From: Chamaecrista fasciculata | Taxonomy: Eukaryota; Streptophyta; Magnoliopsida; Fabales; Fabaceae | Direction of reading: 5' to 3' | Length of the DNA: 64,000 nucleotides | NCBI GenBank assembly: GCA_003254925.1 | Contig: QANZ01051343.1 | Location: 39,519-103,518, forward strand | Part shown: one piece after another, positions 45,842 to 56,931 of the stretch | How positions within the stretch are numbered: position 1 is the first letter of the stretch | How the letters are laid out: the number at the start of each line of letters is the position of its first letter | The notes under the pieces: model-generated | The model's database searches: none | The model's input: the letters and a program-made list of their open reading frames with translations, nothing else | Told to the model about the DNA's origin: nothing | Program-made: the position numbers and the translations under genes

Positions 45842-48800
45842 TTAGAATCCAAAGAAGCCAAGCTCACTAGCTCTCTCCTTCTCGAAGGTCTCGAAGTATT
45901 GATAGATGATTGTCACTGCAAGTAATATTCCAGTCCCTGAACCAATCGCCCCCATGAAATCTGCCAACACTGTCAGGGCGCCGATGCACATGCCGCCGAA
46001 AGCCGCGGCTGTAGGAATGTATCGGTTCAGCTCTTTTTGTAGGTTTGACTCACGGTGACCAGGCATCACCATTTGTTGTTCCTGTAGATTCAGTGTAAAG
46101 ATGTTAGCATACAGAGGACGAGCAGGAATTTTAAGAAAAATCGCATGATAGACAAGTAGCTCAATGATCTACTCAATACAAAAGATGCTCAGTGAGTCAG
46201 TATTGAAACATCATTACAGGGCTAAGCTTAAATCAGAAGCGTGGGAGTAGCTAATATAGCCTAATACCCCTTAAGTAAACCCCAAGACAAAGAGTTCATA
46301 ACTTCATATTGCTCCCTGAAAGCAAGCATCACAATGATTTTAAGTTTTTAACTCACTAAAGGTTGGTCAACAGATCGAAGTAACCATGATCCAAAGCAAT
46401 AGAACTAGCTCAAATTAGCAAACGCAACAGGACAAGAAAGAAAAAAGAGACACATTGTTGACTGAAAGGGAGGAAAATAATGCTTAGGAAACTACTCAGT
46501 GCGCAGTAGGATGTTTTTCCTAGAAAAATTACCGTGAAACTTTTATCATTTCATCATCCTGTTTGGGACACAGGGTTGACCAAAGTATATAACACAAAGC
46601 AACAAAAATTGTAACACTTCAAACCAGATTCAACAATAGTGTAAAAGAACCTCCAGATCTAACAATCAACCATTATGTGCAACTTTCTTCAGTACAACAT
46701 TAAATTTACTTAGGCAGCAAATGCAACAGGTCATGCACCTCCCGCATCAAACACTAAAAAATAAGAATTATTATCTAAGTTTAAATGGGATGATTAGACT
46801 GGTCCACAACAAACAAAAAGCACCGATGACAGTGTTGGCTTGAAGTAAGAATATTGCTGTTTAGACACAGACACACAAACCCAATGCTTCTGGGAATTAG
46901 CTAAATACTCTATCCTAGTATGGAACATGCCAAATTACCACAGTTAGGCCAAATTATTGCAAATTATTATGAGACTCAACCAAACACCAAAGCCCAACAA
47001 TAAAACAGCTCCGTACATATATAATGAGTGATGAGTGATATTATGAATTATGAACTCATAAGACCGGACAGAAAAGGGGGAAAAAGAAAAGAGGGTCCAG
47101 GAAGACTAGAACAGGCTGAGTATATTCTGCAGTTAGTAAAGACTAAAGTCATAGCTAGGGTAAAAATCACAAAGCTGAAGCTGCATAAGTTATATCAATC
47201 AATACCTTCAGTTGCTTGGCAACATCCCTAGCAGATGACCCAGAGACCTCAATCCAAGTTTTGGAGAACAAGGCACAGGCTGACAACATAAACACAAGAT
47301 AGAACAATGCATGGAAAGGATTGGCTGCCATATCAGCTAAGCTGCAAAAGATATATAACAAAGCCATAAATTAGATGTCCGATTAAAGTAATAGGTTATT
47401 TTTTTTATAAGAACAGGGAAGACAACTTTAGAGGATTATGAACCATGTGAAGAGAAGCCCTTTTTTCTACCTGGAAGGAGCAGTGATGTAGTATGCCAAA
47501 CCACCGACAGGAATAGATTGACCACCTCCATATTCAGTTTCTTTCCATTTGCCCAACAGATTCACAAAAAAGTTTGTACTGTACTTACGATGAAGCAGCT
47601 GAAAAATAACCAGTAATATTAGATTTCTTGAAGCTGTAAATTTTAAAAAAAAAAAACACGTCCAGATTTATATTTAGAATGATAAAACCCCACTACCTGG
47701 GAGATGAAGTAGAGATTGGACACAAGGGCTGACTGAAGGATAATGGGCATGTTAGAGGTATAAAACAGTTTGATTGGGTATGAACCCTGCTGTCCACGGG
47801 CATTCTTTGATCTTACAGGCAAAACCACACGGAAGCCTTGGAAGTATATCACAATTAAGAAGACCAAGACAGTCGCAAGCAGATTTGTCACATTGGGAAG
47901 ATTCTGTCGATAAAATGCCTCACGAAGAGCTCGAACCTTGTCTGTTCTAGTAATCAACAAATGGAATAAAGCAATAACGGCACCCTCAAATTCAGCTCCA
48001 CGTCCACTATTAATGGTGGTAGGACTAAATGCCTTCCATATGATGTTCTCACTAAAACATAAACAGAACCCATTTACAATTTCAATAAAATATCATAAAA
48101 AATAATTGGTAGTTGCCGCATGAGAACAAAATTCTATAGCTAAATACTGAAAACAACATAAAACAAAGAAAACAGGAGACAACAAAACTCACCATATATT
48201 TGTAGCTATGAATAGGGAAATTCCAGATCCCAGGCCATATCCCTTTTGAAGAAGCTCATCTAAACATATCACAATGATACCAGCAAAGCAAAGCTGAATG
48301 ATGATGAGAATGGCATTTCCTACTCCAAGTTGGCCGACACTACCATACATCCCAGAAAGAACATAGGCAACTGCCTCTCCAACTGCGATCAAAATACCAA
48401 GTAGCTTCTGTGCCCCATTTCTGGTAAAAAATCAAAATCCATCTAAATACATAGCATATAAAAACGTAGCTGTTTTCAAGGAAATATCAAGTTTCCAGCA
48501 TAAGAGATTTGCAAAACCCCAATATGAAATAATGAGGAAAAATCTAAATAAACTACATAAACCATTGAATAAAAGAATCTGGGACAAATCACGCACCATA
48601 AATGCCATATGATAACAACAATAACGTTAAAAGGGAAAATATTATATGCTTAGGGAAGGTAAACAAAACTTACAATAGGGCCCGATCCTCACGTACATTG
48701 TTGTCCACCTCAATGATCTTTGATCCAGCAAGAAGTTGCATCACCAGCCCAGAAGTTACAATGGGGGTGATACCAAGCTCCATAACAGTCCCTCGATTTG

Positions 48801-49017
48801 ATGCAAGGATAACACGCATCCAATAAAATGGATCTGCACCTGTTGTTGAGTGTATTCCATAGAGGGGCAGCTGACTACAGACCAGGAAAATAAACAGAGA
48901 GATCACAGTATAGATGACCTTTTCCCTAAATGGGATTTTCCTGTCAGCAGTCTGAACTTCAGGCAGAAATGAAAGAAACGGTCTAACCAGGTGAAGCACT
49001 CTAAATCCTCCTCCCAT
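45842..49017 (-). CDS. SEC61A: SEC61 alpha, ER translocon channel subunit (476 aa, six coding exons)
   Basis: SEC61 alpha forms the channel that moves nascent proteins into or across the ER membrane. Coding exons on the minus strand: 49017-48674, 48420-48193, 48051-47697, 47598-47471, 47341-47206, 46081-45842; all introns are GT-AG and the joined frame is 477 codons including the stop. Visible hallmarks: [21 protein letters not shown] at the N-terminus; the plug region [19 protein letters not shown]2 start [40 protein letters not shown]; the loop [19 protein letters not shown]; the ribosome-facing loop GYRV-like [43 protein letters not shown]; and a C-terminus [27 protein letters not shown]. 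Length is that of known plant and animal SEC61 alpha. Nothing is broken. An ER-stress-type site lies in its promoter. Confidence 0.97.
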
Positions 49018-50048
49018 TTCAACTAACTATAACACAACCTGCACCAGATATTTGTTATAAATAAATATGCACATTCATGAAATGGAAGGAAAATAAAAAT
49101 AAACTTGCTATTGTAGTAAACACCAGAATTCAAATAACAAATGCATCCATCAAATAAATTCAAGGTTGGCAACAACAGAAAAAATTACTTCACTAATTTT
49201 TTTCCCTTTTCTTCAATTGGAAAGGACTTTAGGAGCAATATCAGCAGCCAAAATGCATGTGAAACTTACTCGTGGACCTAATTTCAAAGCACCAAGGCTG
49301 TGTGCTTGTGGTAGTTGCTACACATGTAGCAAGAATAATGACCAGTTTACCAAGAAACCAATCTAGAAGATTGAGATACAGGCTTTAAAGAGTAATGACT
49401 TTGAGCATTCAACCATGCAGCGAAAGGAAACAATGATACTGACAACTTATCTAGTCATCCATCCTCAAACAGACATGACCACGGGAATTCAAAACACGAT
49501 TTTCCTATGTGCTACCAGGACATTCTCATCGGTTAAACAAACAATGATAAATGCTCCATATTAACTAAAATAGCCACTTAAGTACCCCACAAGAACAATC
49601 ACCGATCAAATTACAATCAATAGTAAGCAGCAGTGAAGGCAATGAGAAAATTTAATCACAACAAAATAAAATATCTGGAAGGGAAGAAAGAAAATTTCAA
49701 TAATCGGGTAAGCAAATCGGATAGCCAGTAATTGCACATAATCCATACTCAGCGTCACACCAAAAAAAACAAAAACAGTTCCCTAGAGCATAAAGCGTAC
49801 CTAGCGATACTAACGCATGGCATAAACCCAGATTTAGCTCATGCATGATAGGGTATTACAAAAAAAAAAAAAAAAACCAATCTGAACGCATGCACATATT
49901 GAAAACCCTATTCCCAAACGCAAGAAAACGCATATACTTTTTCCCCAAAAAACAAAACATACCGATCGGAGAAATTTTCCAGAAATTCGAATCGATAAAA
50001 ACAGATCTACAGATTATGAGAAACCAAAGAAAAAGAAATAAAATTTAC
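49018..50048 (-). other. SEC61 alpha leader intron (probable)
   Basis: A donor CTCTG|GTAAATTT at 50048 and an acceptor near 49030-49045 (CTGGTGCAG|GTTGTG, or the later GTTATAG) suggest a leader intron of about 1 kb ending 20-30 bases before the ATG. The interior has no gene. Splice prediction by consensus only. Confidence 0.6.
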
Positions 50049-50150
50049 CAGAGCTAAAAGCGCGTGTTAGAAATCTGGGATAGAGGAAAAAACTTGTAAA
50101 ATCAAAGCGAAAACGAGGGATTCCGATTCAGAATCATAGAGTTTGAGAGA
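50049..50150 (-). other. SEC61 alpha first leader exon (probable)
   Basis: Minus-strand sequence between the TATA box and the putative donor at 50048. It contains no ATG-started long frame and is purine/pyrimidine mixed, as expected for a leader. The 5' end is estimated from the TATA position. Confidence 0.55.
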
Positions 50151-50173
50151 GAAGGGTCCGTGGGATACTTGCT

Positions 50174-50187
50174 TTATATATATATAC
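50174..50187 (-). promoter_or_regulatory. TATA box of SEC61 alpha
   Basis: On the minus strand GGTATATATATATAAAGC lies about 25-35 bases before the expected transcript start, and no other TATA-like run lies nearer. Confidence 0.7.
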
Positions 50188-50235
50188 CAAAGGAATTGGG
50201 AAGCCTGTACGTGGCCTCAGCCATTCACGATCGAA

Positions 50236-50241
50236 CACGTG
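50236..50241. promoter_or_regulatory. G-box CACGTG
   Basis: Palindromic CACGTG inside AACACGTGTT, about 50 bp upstream of the SEC61 TATA box. bZIP or bHLH factors bind such sites. A second ACGT core (TACGTGGC, 50208-50215) is nearby. Confidence 0.7.
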
Positions 50242-50250
50242 TTAGGATTT

Positions 50251-50260
50251 GATGACGTGG
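50251..50260 (-). promoter_or_regulatory. ER-stress (UPR) type element CCACGTCATC
   Basis: Read on the minus strand, CCACGTCATC equals the second half of the plant ER stress response element II (ATTGG-N2-CCACGTCATC), bound by bZIP60/bZIP28 in Arabidopsis. It lies about 65 bp upstream of the TATA box. The ATTGG half is not conserved at the expected distance (CCAACACGAT precedes it). Its place in the promoter of a translocon gene, a class induced by ER stress, supports function; binding is inferred. Confidence 0.65.
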
Positions 50261-50289
50261 ATCGTGTTGGCATTCTTGACTAGTTACGT

Positions 50290-51095
50290 GTTTTTATAAT
50301 GAGAGTCAACTTTCCATACAGGGGTATTTTGGGAAATTACGAAACGATAATCAAGCCAGTGAGATATTCAACACAAAAGAATCATGTTTTGGATATTTTG
50401 AGGATTTCCTTTTCGTATTTTGATTTCAAATATAATGTATATAACATTTATTATTCGATCTTTAAATTTATATTGAGTTGATTGATTAGTTTTTGAATAA
50501 TTAAAATATATAATTTAATTTTTAAAATATTATAATTATCAATGATTTAATCTCTAAATTAAATTTAAAGATAAAGAAATATAAATTCAAAACCAAAAAG
50601 AAAAACAATTAAAATTTAAGAGCCAAATCATCATGGACTAAATCATTAACAATTATAATATTTTAAAGATAAATATTTCAATTATTTAATAATCAATACA
50701 TCGACCGATATAAATTCAAACATCAACAAAGAAAATCTTATATATATATATATATATATCACCTAGAGCTAATAATATTTCTATGGATGAGAATATTTGA
50801 ATTCATTTATCCTAATAAAATATAGTCACATTTTTAANACAAGAGAGCCCAACCTGTTTATATATGTACAAATAAAGGTGAGGAACTCCAGCCCGGTGTG
50901 ATTGTCCAAATATATAAGTAATGTATTAAAAATTAGACTTGGACCTTACTCCAACAAGTTCCCGTGAGTTACGAGTCTATTAATTTACTCAATTAATATG
51001 GGTGATATATTTATTATAAAATTTAATTTCAAGAGTTTTTATATTCAAAAGCTATAAGGCATAATTTTATTCATCATCCATTTAAAATAAAGAGT
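50290..51095. other. Intergenic, no gene seen
   Basis: AT-rich region upstream of SEC61 alpha, with an AT microsatellite near 50740 and one unresolved base at 50838. No gene. Confidence 0.45.
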
Positions 51096-51420
51096 AAATT
51101 ACAATCTGGTATTTTATAGTTTAGTCATATTTGACTTTGGTACCCTGTGGTTTAAAAAATGACACATTGGTATCATGTGGTATTCTCCATTAACACTTTG
51201 ATACCATTTAAAGCTATTTTGTATTTTTAACCATAACAAATTTTGCAAAAAATATATATTGGCCCNTTTTGTAATTTTAACAATAACAAATTTTGCAAAA
51301 ATTACATATTGACCCCAAATTTTTTTCATAAAATTACAAATAGGTCCCTGGATACATATTATCTAGGGACTAAAATGAAAACTTTTAAAAAAATTTGGGG
51401 TCAGAATTTGCTTTAAACTA
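51096..51420. repeat. Repeat shared with the hAT element at 12545
   Basis: GGTACC/TTTAAAGCTATTTT, AACAAATTTTGCAAAAATTACA and TATTGACCCC phrases match about 12712-12885. Within this block one unit is repeated in tandem around an N at 51266. Confidence 0.65.
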
Positions 51421-51423
51421 TGT

Positions 51424-51950
51424 AGGCTCCGTTTGGTATGTTGGAATTGGCCTTTGCATTGTAAAGTGGTACAAACTCCAAGATTTTCATGTGTTTGATA
51501 TGACAATATATGCTCTGTAAAGTGGATTACAATGTAAAGGCATTTACATTACATAGGTCATTTTTCTTTACTTCACATTTCTGATGTAATCCAACTTTAC
51601 TTAGGGAATCATGGTAGAATTCCTAATTTGCCCCTCTCACTCTCATCCCATCTTCTTCCTCTTTATGAAACCGAGCCCGCAACTGTGGACGACGGCGCCA
51701 GTGGCCGTGTACGGCGGCGACAACTGTCGTGGAAGGCGGTGACGGCGGTTGACGGCGGTTGACGGCGGTGGCCTTGTGGTAATTGTGGGAGGGGCATTTT
51801 TGTCATTTTCTTTCTATATCTATTTTACTTTCCCTCCCCTACCTTTTTATACCAAACACTTTAAAATTTTTACCTACTTTACATTCCCTCAACTACTTTC
51901 TTTTCCCATATTTTTTTACAAACGGACCGTATTTGTTAATTGAGCTAGCA
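51424..51950. mobile_element. Possible TIR element with GC-rich GGCGGTGAC core
   Basis: The ends TAGGCTCCGTTTGGTA and TTACAAACGGACCGTA are inverted, as in many plant MITE/hAT-like elements. The core at about 51680-51775 is unusually GC-rich and contains GACGGCGGTT in three tandem copies (51738-51767). No target duplication was found. Cargo capture from a gene is possible. Confidence 0.45.
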
Positions 51951-52567
51951 ACCAAACCTATTTGCACCCGTTTACTCACGAGTAAAAATGCTACCAAAAG
52001 TTGAAGTGCATTGACAAAGTATTATTTTTACTTAAAAAAGAAATCAGACTTTTTGTAGTTTTGACCATTTTTTTTTTGGGACTTTACATGGCAACCCATG
52101 ACAGAAAACCAACTCAGCAAGGCCCAACAAGGCCAATCTGAGAGGACATGAGAGTCCACCAAGGGCTCAAATAGAAAACACTAAGGCCAGCCCTTAACTC
52201 CCAGTAGAAGGAAAAAGACAACTAACAAAGAAACCCAATCCCAATTCAAGTTGTCACCAAAACTTTAAAAAAAACGCCTTTGTTGTAAAATGGGAAGTAA
52301 TTTTAGTGGTATCTTTCAAATAAGCCCATTGGATTGGATTGGATTGAAGTTGAGTCATTTATAAGGCAACCAATTTATGACCTATTAGTAAGTTTTAAAT
52401 AAATCATGAGTATGTCAATGTTTAGACTTATTTGTAGGCCTAAACTTAAATCCATGAACTTTTGTATGAATGGGCTTCGACTGAGGTCTAACTCACAACA
52501 TTAATTGTTCATTTTAATGAGCAATTATTTGCCCAGCCCAAGACTTGACCTAAATTGAAGTAACTTT
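51951..52567. other. Intergenic, possible retroelement tail
   Basis: A T-tract near 52070 precedes GGACTTTACATGGCAACCCA, which may be the reversed tail of a decayed retroelement. No gene is recognised. Confidence 0.35.
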
Positions 52568-52837
52568 ACAAACTTATTTTTTATTTCTGAATTTATACTG
52601 AGTTAACAATTTAGTCCCTGAATTTTAAAAAAAATTCTGAATCAACCGCTAAATTTTACTCCATCGTCAACTTTTTTGATCTCTGAGCTATTAACCATGA
52701 GTTAACCTCTTGACATGGCCCTTAAACGATGACGTGGCACTGGTAAATGCTTATTTGTCATTTGCATCATCTATCCTAATCAAATTCAACATTACACATC
52801 AGAATAAATAATTTAACTTAATATTTTAAAAATTAAA

Positions 52838-53385
52838 AACCTTGTCCCTCTAAATGTTCCCCCTTCCCTTCGAAAGAGGATCCACTGTTGTACAACACCA
52901 ATAATAGAAGACCAATAATATTGTACCATGTGTACAGAGTTGTACACATGGCATAATATCATTGGTTTTATGTTGTACAACACCAATGCTGTGCAATAGA
53001 GGATCCAAAGGCCTTCTGTTCGACTTCTTCCAAATTCCAATTCTTCACCAATAACCTGAGCTTTGCAACAACTGATCGCTTCACTGCAATAGACCTCTTC
53101 TTCACCTCCACATCGGGCTTTGGTGCCAACTCAATCGCGGTGGCAAGACACATCATCGAGCCGATCTGCGAGTTCACGTCTGCTCCTGCGTTAGAGTCTC
53201 CATCAACGACCTTAGAAATACCACTGAGAACGACGACTTGGTGATCCCCGACAATGTTGTTGGAAGAAGAAGCTCGTTGCAGTGAAGCGATCAACTATGG
53301 TAAAGCTCAAGCAATTGGTGAGGAATTAGAATTTGGAAAAAGTGGAAGGGAAGGGGGGAGATTTAGAGGGGCAAGGTTTTTTATT
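52838..53385. mobile_element. Middle foldback element with gene-like cargo (nest level 2)
   Basis: AAACCTTGTCCCTCTAAAT near 52840 is the inverted partner of ATTTAGAGGGGCAAGGTTTT near 53362, and the arms continue through TTCACTGCAA / TTGCAGTGAA. The core, read on the minus strand, encodes VVDGDSNAGADVNSQIGSMM and CLATAIELAPKPDVEVKKRS without a stop, so it may hold a captured exon of unknown origin. Confidence 0.6.
52885..52997. mobile_element. Small MITE (113 bp) inside the middle element
   Basis: A perfect direct repeat AGAGGATCCA at 52875-52884 and 52998-53007 flanks an insert with TTGTACAACACCAAT repeated near both ends. It interrupts the left arm of the middle element at a point where the right arm is continuous, so the arm acts as an empty-site control. 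Confidence 0.7.
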
Positions 53386-53394
53386 TTTAAAATA

Positions 53395-54353
53395 GGCCAA
53401 AATCTTATTTTGGTCTCTCAAATTTTCAAAAAGTTTTACCGTTAGTCCCTCTCCAATTTTCATCCAATTTTTCTGTAAAACAAAAGAAAAAATCGATTTA
53501 CAATCCCCAAAAGTTATATTTTTTGCATTAAAGTCCTTTCTTTTTATAATAGAATCAAAATGTAAGAAAAAATGAAGATATTGGGATTTGAAACAATTGG
53601 CCGCCCAAAAAGGAACTCAGCCAAATCGAATCTTCTTCTTCAATCACAGCACCGTTCTTCTTCTTCTTCCCTCACTGCCGCCAGCGATGGATCCTCAAAT
53701 CACAACACCTTGCCCTCAAATTAAATCACAACACCTTCTTCTTCTTCTTCAAATTAAAGCATTGTTCTTCTTCTTCTTCCCTCAAATCACAGCACCATCA
53801 GTGTCTCACAACACTGATGTCGATGTCAACATCGCCGTTGATGATGCGATTGATGGATGCTGGCGGCCGTGTTGTGATTTGAGGGAAGAAGAAGAAGAAG
53901 AAAGTGTTGTGATTTAAAGACCCATTGCCATGGACGCCGGCAGCGGGGCTGTGATTTGAGGGAAGAAGAAGAACGATGTTTTGATTTGAAGAAGAAGAAA
54001 AAGGTGTTGTGATTTAATTTGAGGATAAGGTGTTGAGACTTGAGGATCCATTCACTGGCGGCAGTGAGGGAAGAAGAAGAAGAACGATTGTGTGATTGAA
54101 GAAGAAGAGTCGTTTGATTGGGTTCCTTTTTTTTGGGGGCAAAATCATTTCAAATCCCAATTTATTCATATTTTTTTATATTTTGCTCATATTATAAAAA
54201 GAAAAGATTTTAATGTAAAAAAATAAAACTTTTGGAGAGGGACTAACATTGGAACTTTTTGGAAACTTGAGGGACCAAAGCGGAACGAAAAAAACTTGAG
54301 GGATCAAAACAAAACTTTGAGCAAATTTGAGGGACCAAAATAGGACTTTAGCC
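53395..54353. mobile_element. Inner Mutator-like foldback element (959 bp, nest level 3)
   Basis: It starts GGCCAAAATCTTATTTTGGT and ends CCAAAATAGGACTTTAGCC, with TTTAAAATA duplicated at 53386-53394 and 54354-54362 (9 bp). Its arms match those of 13361-14378, but its interior differs: GAAGAAGAAG-rich DNA with CACTGCCGCCAGCG and a segment reading THNTDVDVNIAVDDAIDGCW. Same element family, different cargo. Confidence 0.82.
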
Positions 54354-55000
54354 TTTAAAATATTAAGTTAAATTATCTATTCTGATGTGTAATGTGGATG
54401 ATAAATAAGTATTTAGCGGTGCCAGTCATCGTTTAACAGCCACACATGTCACGAGGGCTAAGTTAGCAGCTTAAGGATAAAAAATTTAACAATGAAGTAA
54501 AATTCATTAACTAAATCGTTGACTAAGTACAAATTCAGGGACCAAAAACTAAGTTTTCTCTTTAAAATAGTTTATATTATTATGAGGAACTACTAAATAC
54601 TAATTTAAGCAATTTTCTATTTAACAAATTATTTAAATAATCATTAATTAAGTTCAATAAACTCTTTTTTCATCTTTAAATTTTACACTAATTGTTAATT
54701 TTGTTCTTATTTGCAGTCAATTTCATTTTTAAAGTATCATATTTTGATCAATTTTATTATTTGCTCTTGCTTTAGCCTAATATTAGCAATAGATTGAAAA
54801 ATATGATGAAGTCTGTCAATCTCTCATTAATTTATTGAAAGAAGTTGATTTAAATACAAAATTAACTAAAATGTAAAATATTAAAGATGAAATTGATCAC
54901 AAAAAAAAAAAGAATAGAGACAAAATTAATATTTGATGTAAAATTTAAAGATAAAAAATAGGTCATTTTGCCTATAATTTGATAGAGATCTCTTTTATTT

Positions 55001-55570
55001 GAGTAAACTTACTATTTGGTTTATCTTTTTCACTGAGTCAATGATTTGGTCCCTTATTTATTGAAATAGACTACTAAATTCCTCATTTATCATAATCGTC
55101 AATTATTTAGTTCCTCAGTTAGAATCCATTAAATTATTTGATGACGTGAACGTTAAATGCTTATATGGCACCATTAAATGTCAATTTGGTATCCTAGTCA
55201 CATAAACTAACTGAACCTGACCAACAAACACAATTAAATTGGCCTAAAATTGAGTCAGACCCAAATATTTGCATTACACGTGAAGCTTCCATAAGATATA
55301 AACTATTGAAGCATTGCCAAATCTCAAACCCTAGGTGGTCACAAATAATTAAATATGTGGCATTTAACGTGTTACATGTGCATTTAATGATCAGGTCATT
55401 AGAGTCAGTAACGGAGATATGTTAGAGAGACTAATAAGTTGACATTTGTAATTTTTGAGGAACCAACTAATCTATTTCAAAAATGTAGAAACCAAATAGT
55501 TGAAAATGTAAAAAAGGAGGTTGTGGCAAAAAAAAAAATGTGAAAAAGGAGGGAGCAAATAGGTTTCCTC
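55001..55570. mobile_element. Foldback MITE with 9-bp duplication (570 bp)
   Basis: The ends GAGTAAACTTACTATTTGG and GCAAATAGGTTTCCTC are inverted, and CTTTTATTT is duplicated at 54992-55000 and 55571-55579. TTTGGTCCC/GGGAGC phrases lie inside. No protein. Ends resemble those of 18439-18684. Confidence 0.78.
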
Positions 55571-55620
55571 CTTTTATTTTTTTTCAAGATCACATATAAA
55601 CTTCTTTTATGGCATATCCC

Positions 55621-55750
55621 GTGATTCCCGTCCAATAGCATTTGTCATTAACACCACGCTCTCCACCGAGGTTTCGTCTCCGACCTCAAGAAGCTCAGTG
55701 GCCTCAATCGTCTTGAAGGATCTTGTCGAGGAGATCACCGATGTCGTAAG
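55621..55750 (+). other. Possible exon fragment with splice donor
   Basis: Coding-like, GC-richer stretch (RDSRPIAFVINTTLSTEVSS..SSVASIVLKDLVEEITDV in one frame) ending at a good donor (GATGTC|GTAAGT). The following 56 kb-side DNA looks intron-like (T-rich, TTTTCCACAG near 55930). No family is recognised and no start codon is in frame; it may be a gene relic. Confidence 0.3.
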
Positions 55751-56383
55751 TTTGCTTTTACCATGTCACTAAATAACTCGTCAACATCACTGATTTGAAT
55801 AGTTGTATATCTTTTTCCTCTGTTAAGAATGAGAATCATCATCATCTCTATTACTTTTTATTCTGTTTGGTGGGGATTTTAGCTTTAATCATTCTGGTTA
55901 CATACATACTTGATTCTTGATTTTCCACAGATCTATTTTGTGGTATCATTTGATATTTGGATGTACTATGGTTTTGGTGCGCCTCCTAGTAGCTTATTGT
56001 TAAAGCTAAATAATCATCCCTGTTGAACTGCTTTGTGGCCGGAACAATTGCCTTACCCTTTACTTAGTTCTATTTTATAGGTTAGGCTTGTGCCTTTTAA
56101 TGGCATCTTTGTTTGAATTCACATACGTTCTGTTTTATGGGTTACACTTGTGTATTGTAGACTTGTAGTGTAGCCCTTTCCATTTGTTTTGGTACATAGG
56201 TATGCATTAACTTGATGTTAGTTTGAGCATAATTTCCATTAATCCCACTTGTGGACAATTATTGTGTTGCCGCCGGCAAAGCAACCGCCCGGATCGAGTT
56301 TTCTGCTTCCATCTCTTTTGTGGCCGCAATTCCTTCACTCTTGATTAAGTGAAGGGTCTGGTCTCGGGTTGTCATAGGTAATC
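55751..56383. other. Intron-like or intergenic DNA
   Basis: T-rich sequence of moderate complexity with several splice-like signals and no open frame of note. It may belong to the relic at 55621. Confidence 0.3.
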
Positions 56384-56931
56384 TAAACGAAAAGAAAGAA
56401 GAAAAAAAGAAGGCTGCAGAGCGAGGAAAGCTAGGTAGTCGCTAGAACATGGAATGGGAGGATTCAATATATAATTTCACACAAATAGTTGAAATACAGA
56501 AGCAAGCTTCCATAGCTTCCACAGAGAGAAATGGCAAAGAAGGAAGAAGAAAGAGGACAAGCTGGGATTGAGAAATGGAAGAGGTAGGTAATCAAAAAAA
56601 AAAAAAAAAAAAAANAAAAAAAAAAAAAAAAAAAAAAAAAGCTTGCTCAGCGAGGAAAGCTTGGTACTCACTAGAACATGGAATGGGAGAATTCAATATA
56701 TAATTTTACACAAATAGTATATAACCCATTCATTCTCTGCAGATTTCAGAATCGTGGGGGCTTCACCACTCTATTATGTATTAATTAAACACTCTTTTTC
56801 TGTTTTCGGCTTCACCACTGGAATGGAATTGAGCGCATCTTCTTAATATATAAACATGTATCAAATAAAGAACGAAATGACCCAACTAATCTGAAATGGG
56901 CGACAATATGCATGGCTCAACTAGTTATTTT

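Larger units (their letters stand above)
52568..54560. mobile_element. Outer foldback element (nest level 1)
   Basis: The left arm (about 52568-52835) and right arm (about 54357-54560) are inverted copies: ACAATTTAGTCCCTGAATTT and its partner AAATTCAGGGACCAAAAACT, GGCCCTTAAACGATGACGTGG, and ACATTACACATCAGAATA near the centre. The two elements below were inserted at its centre. End positions are approximate and no target duplication was seen. Confidence 0.68.
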
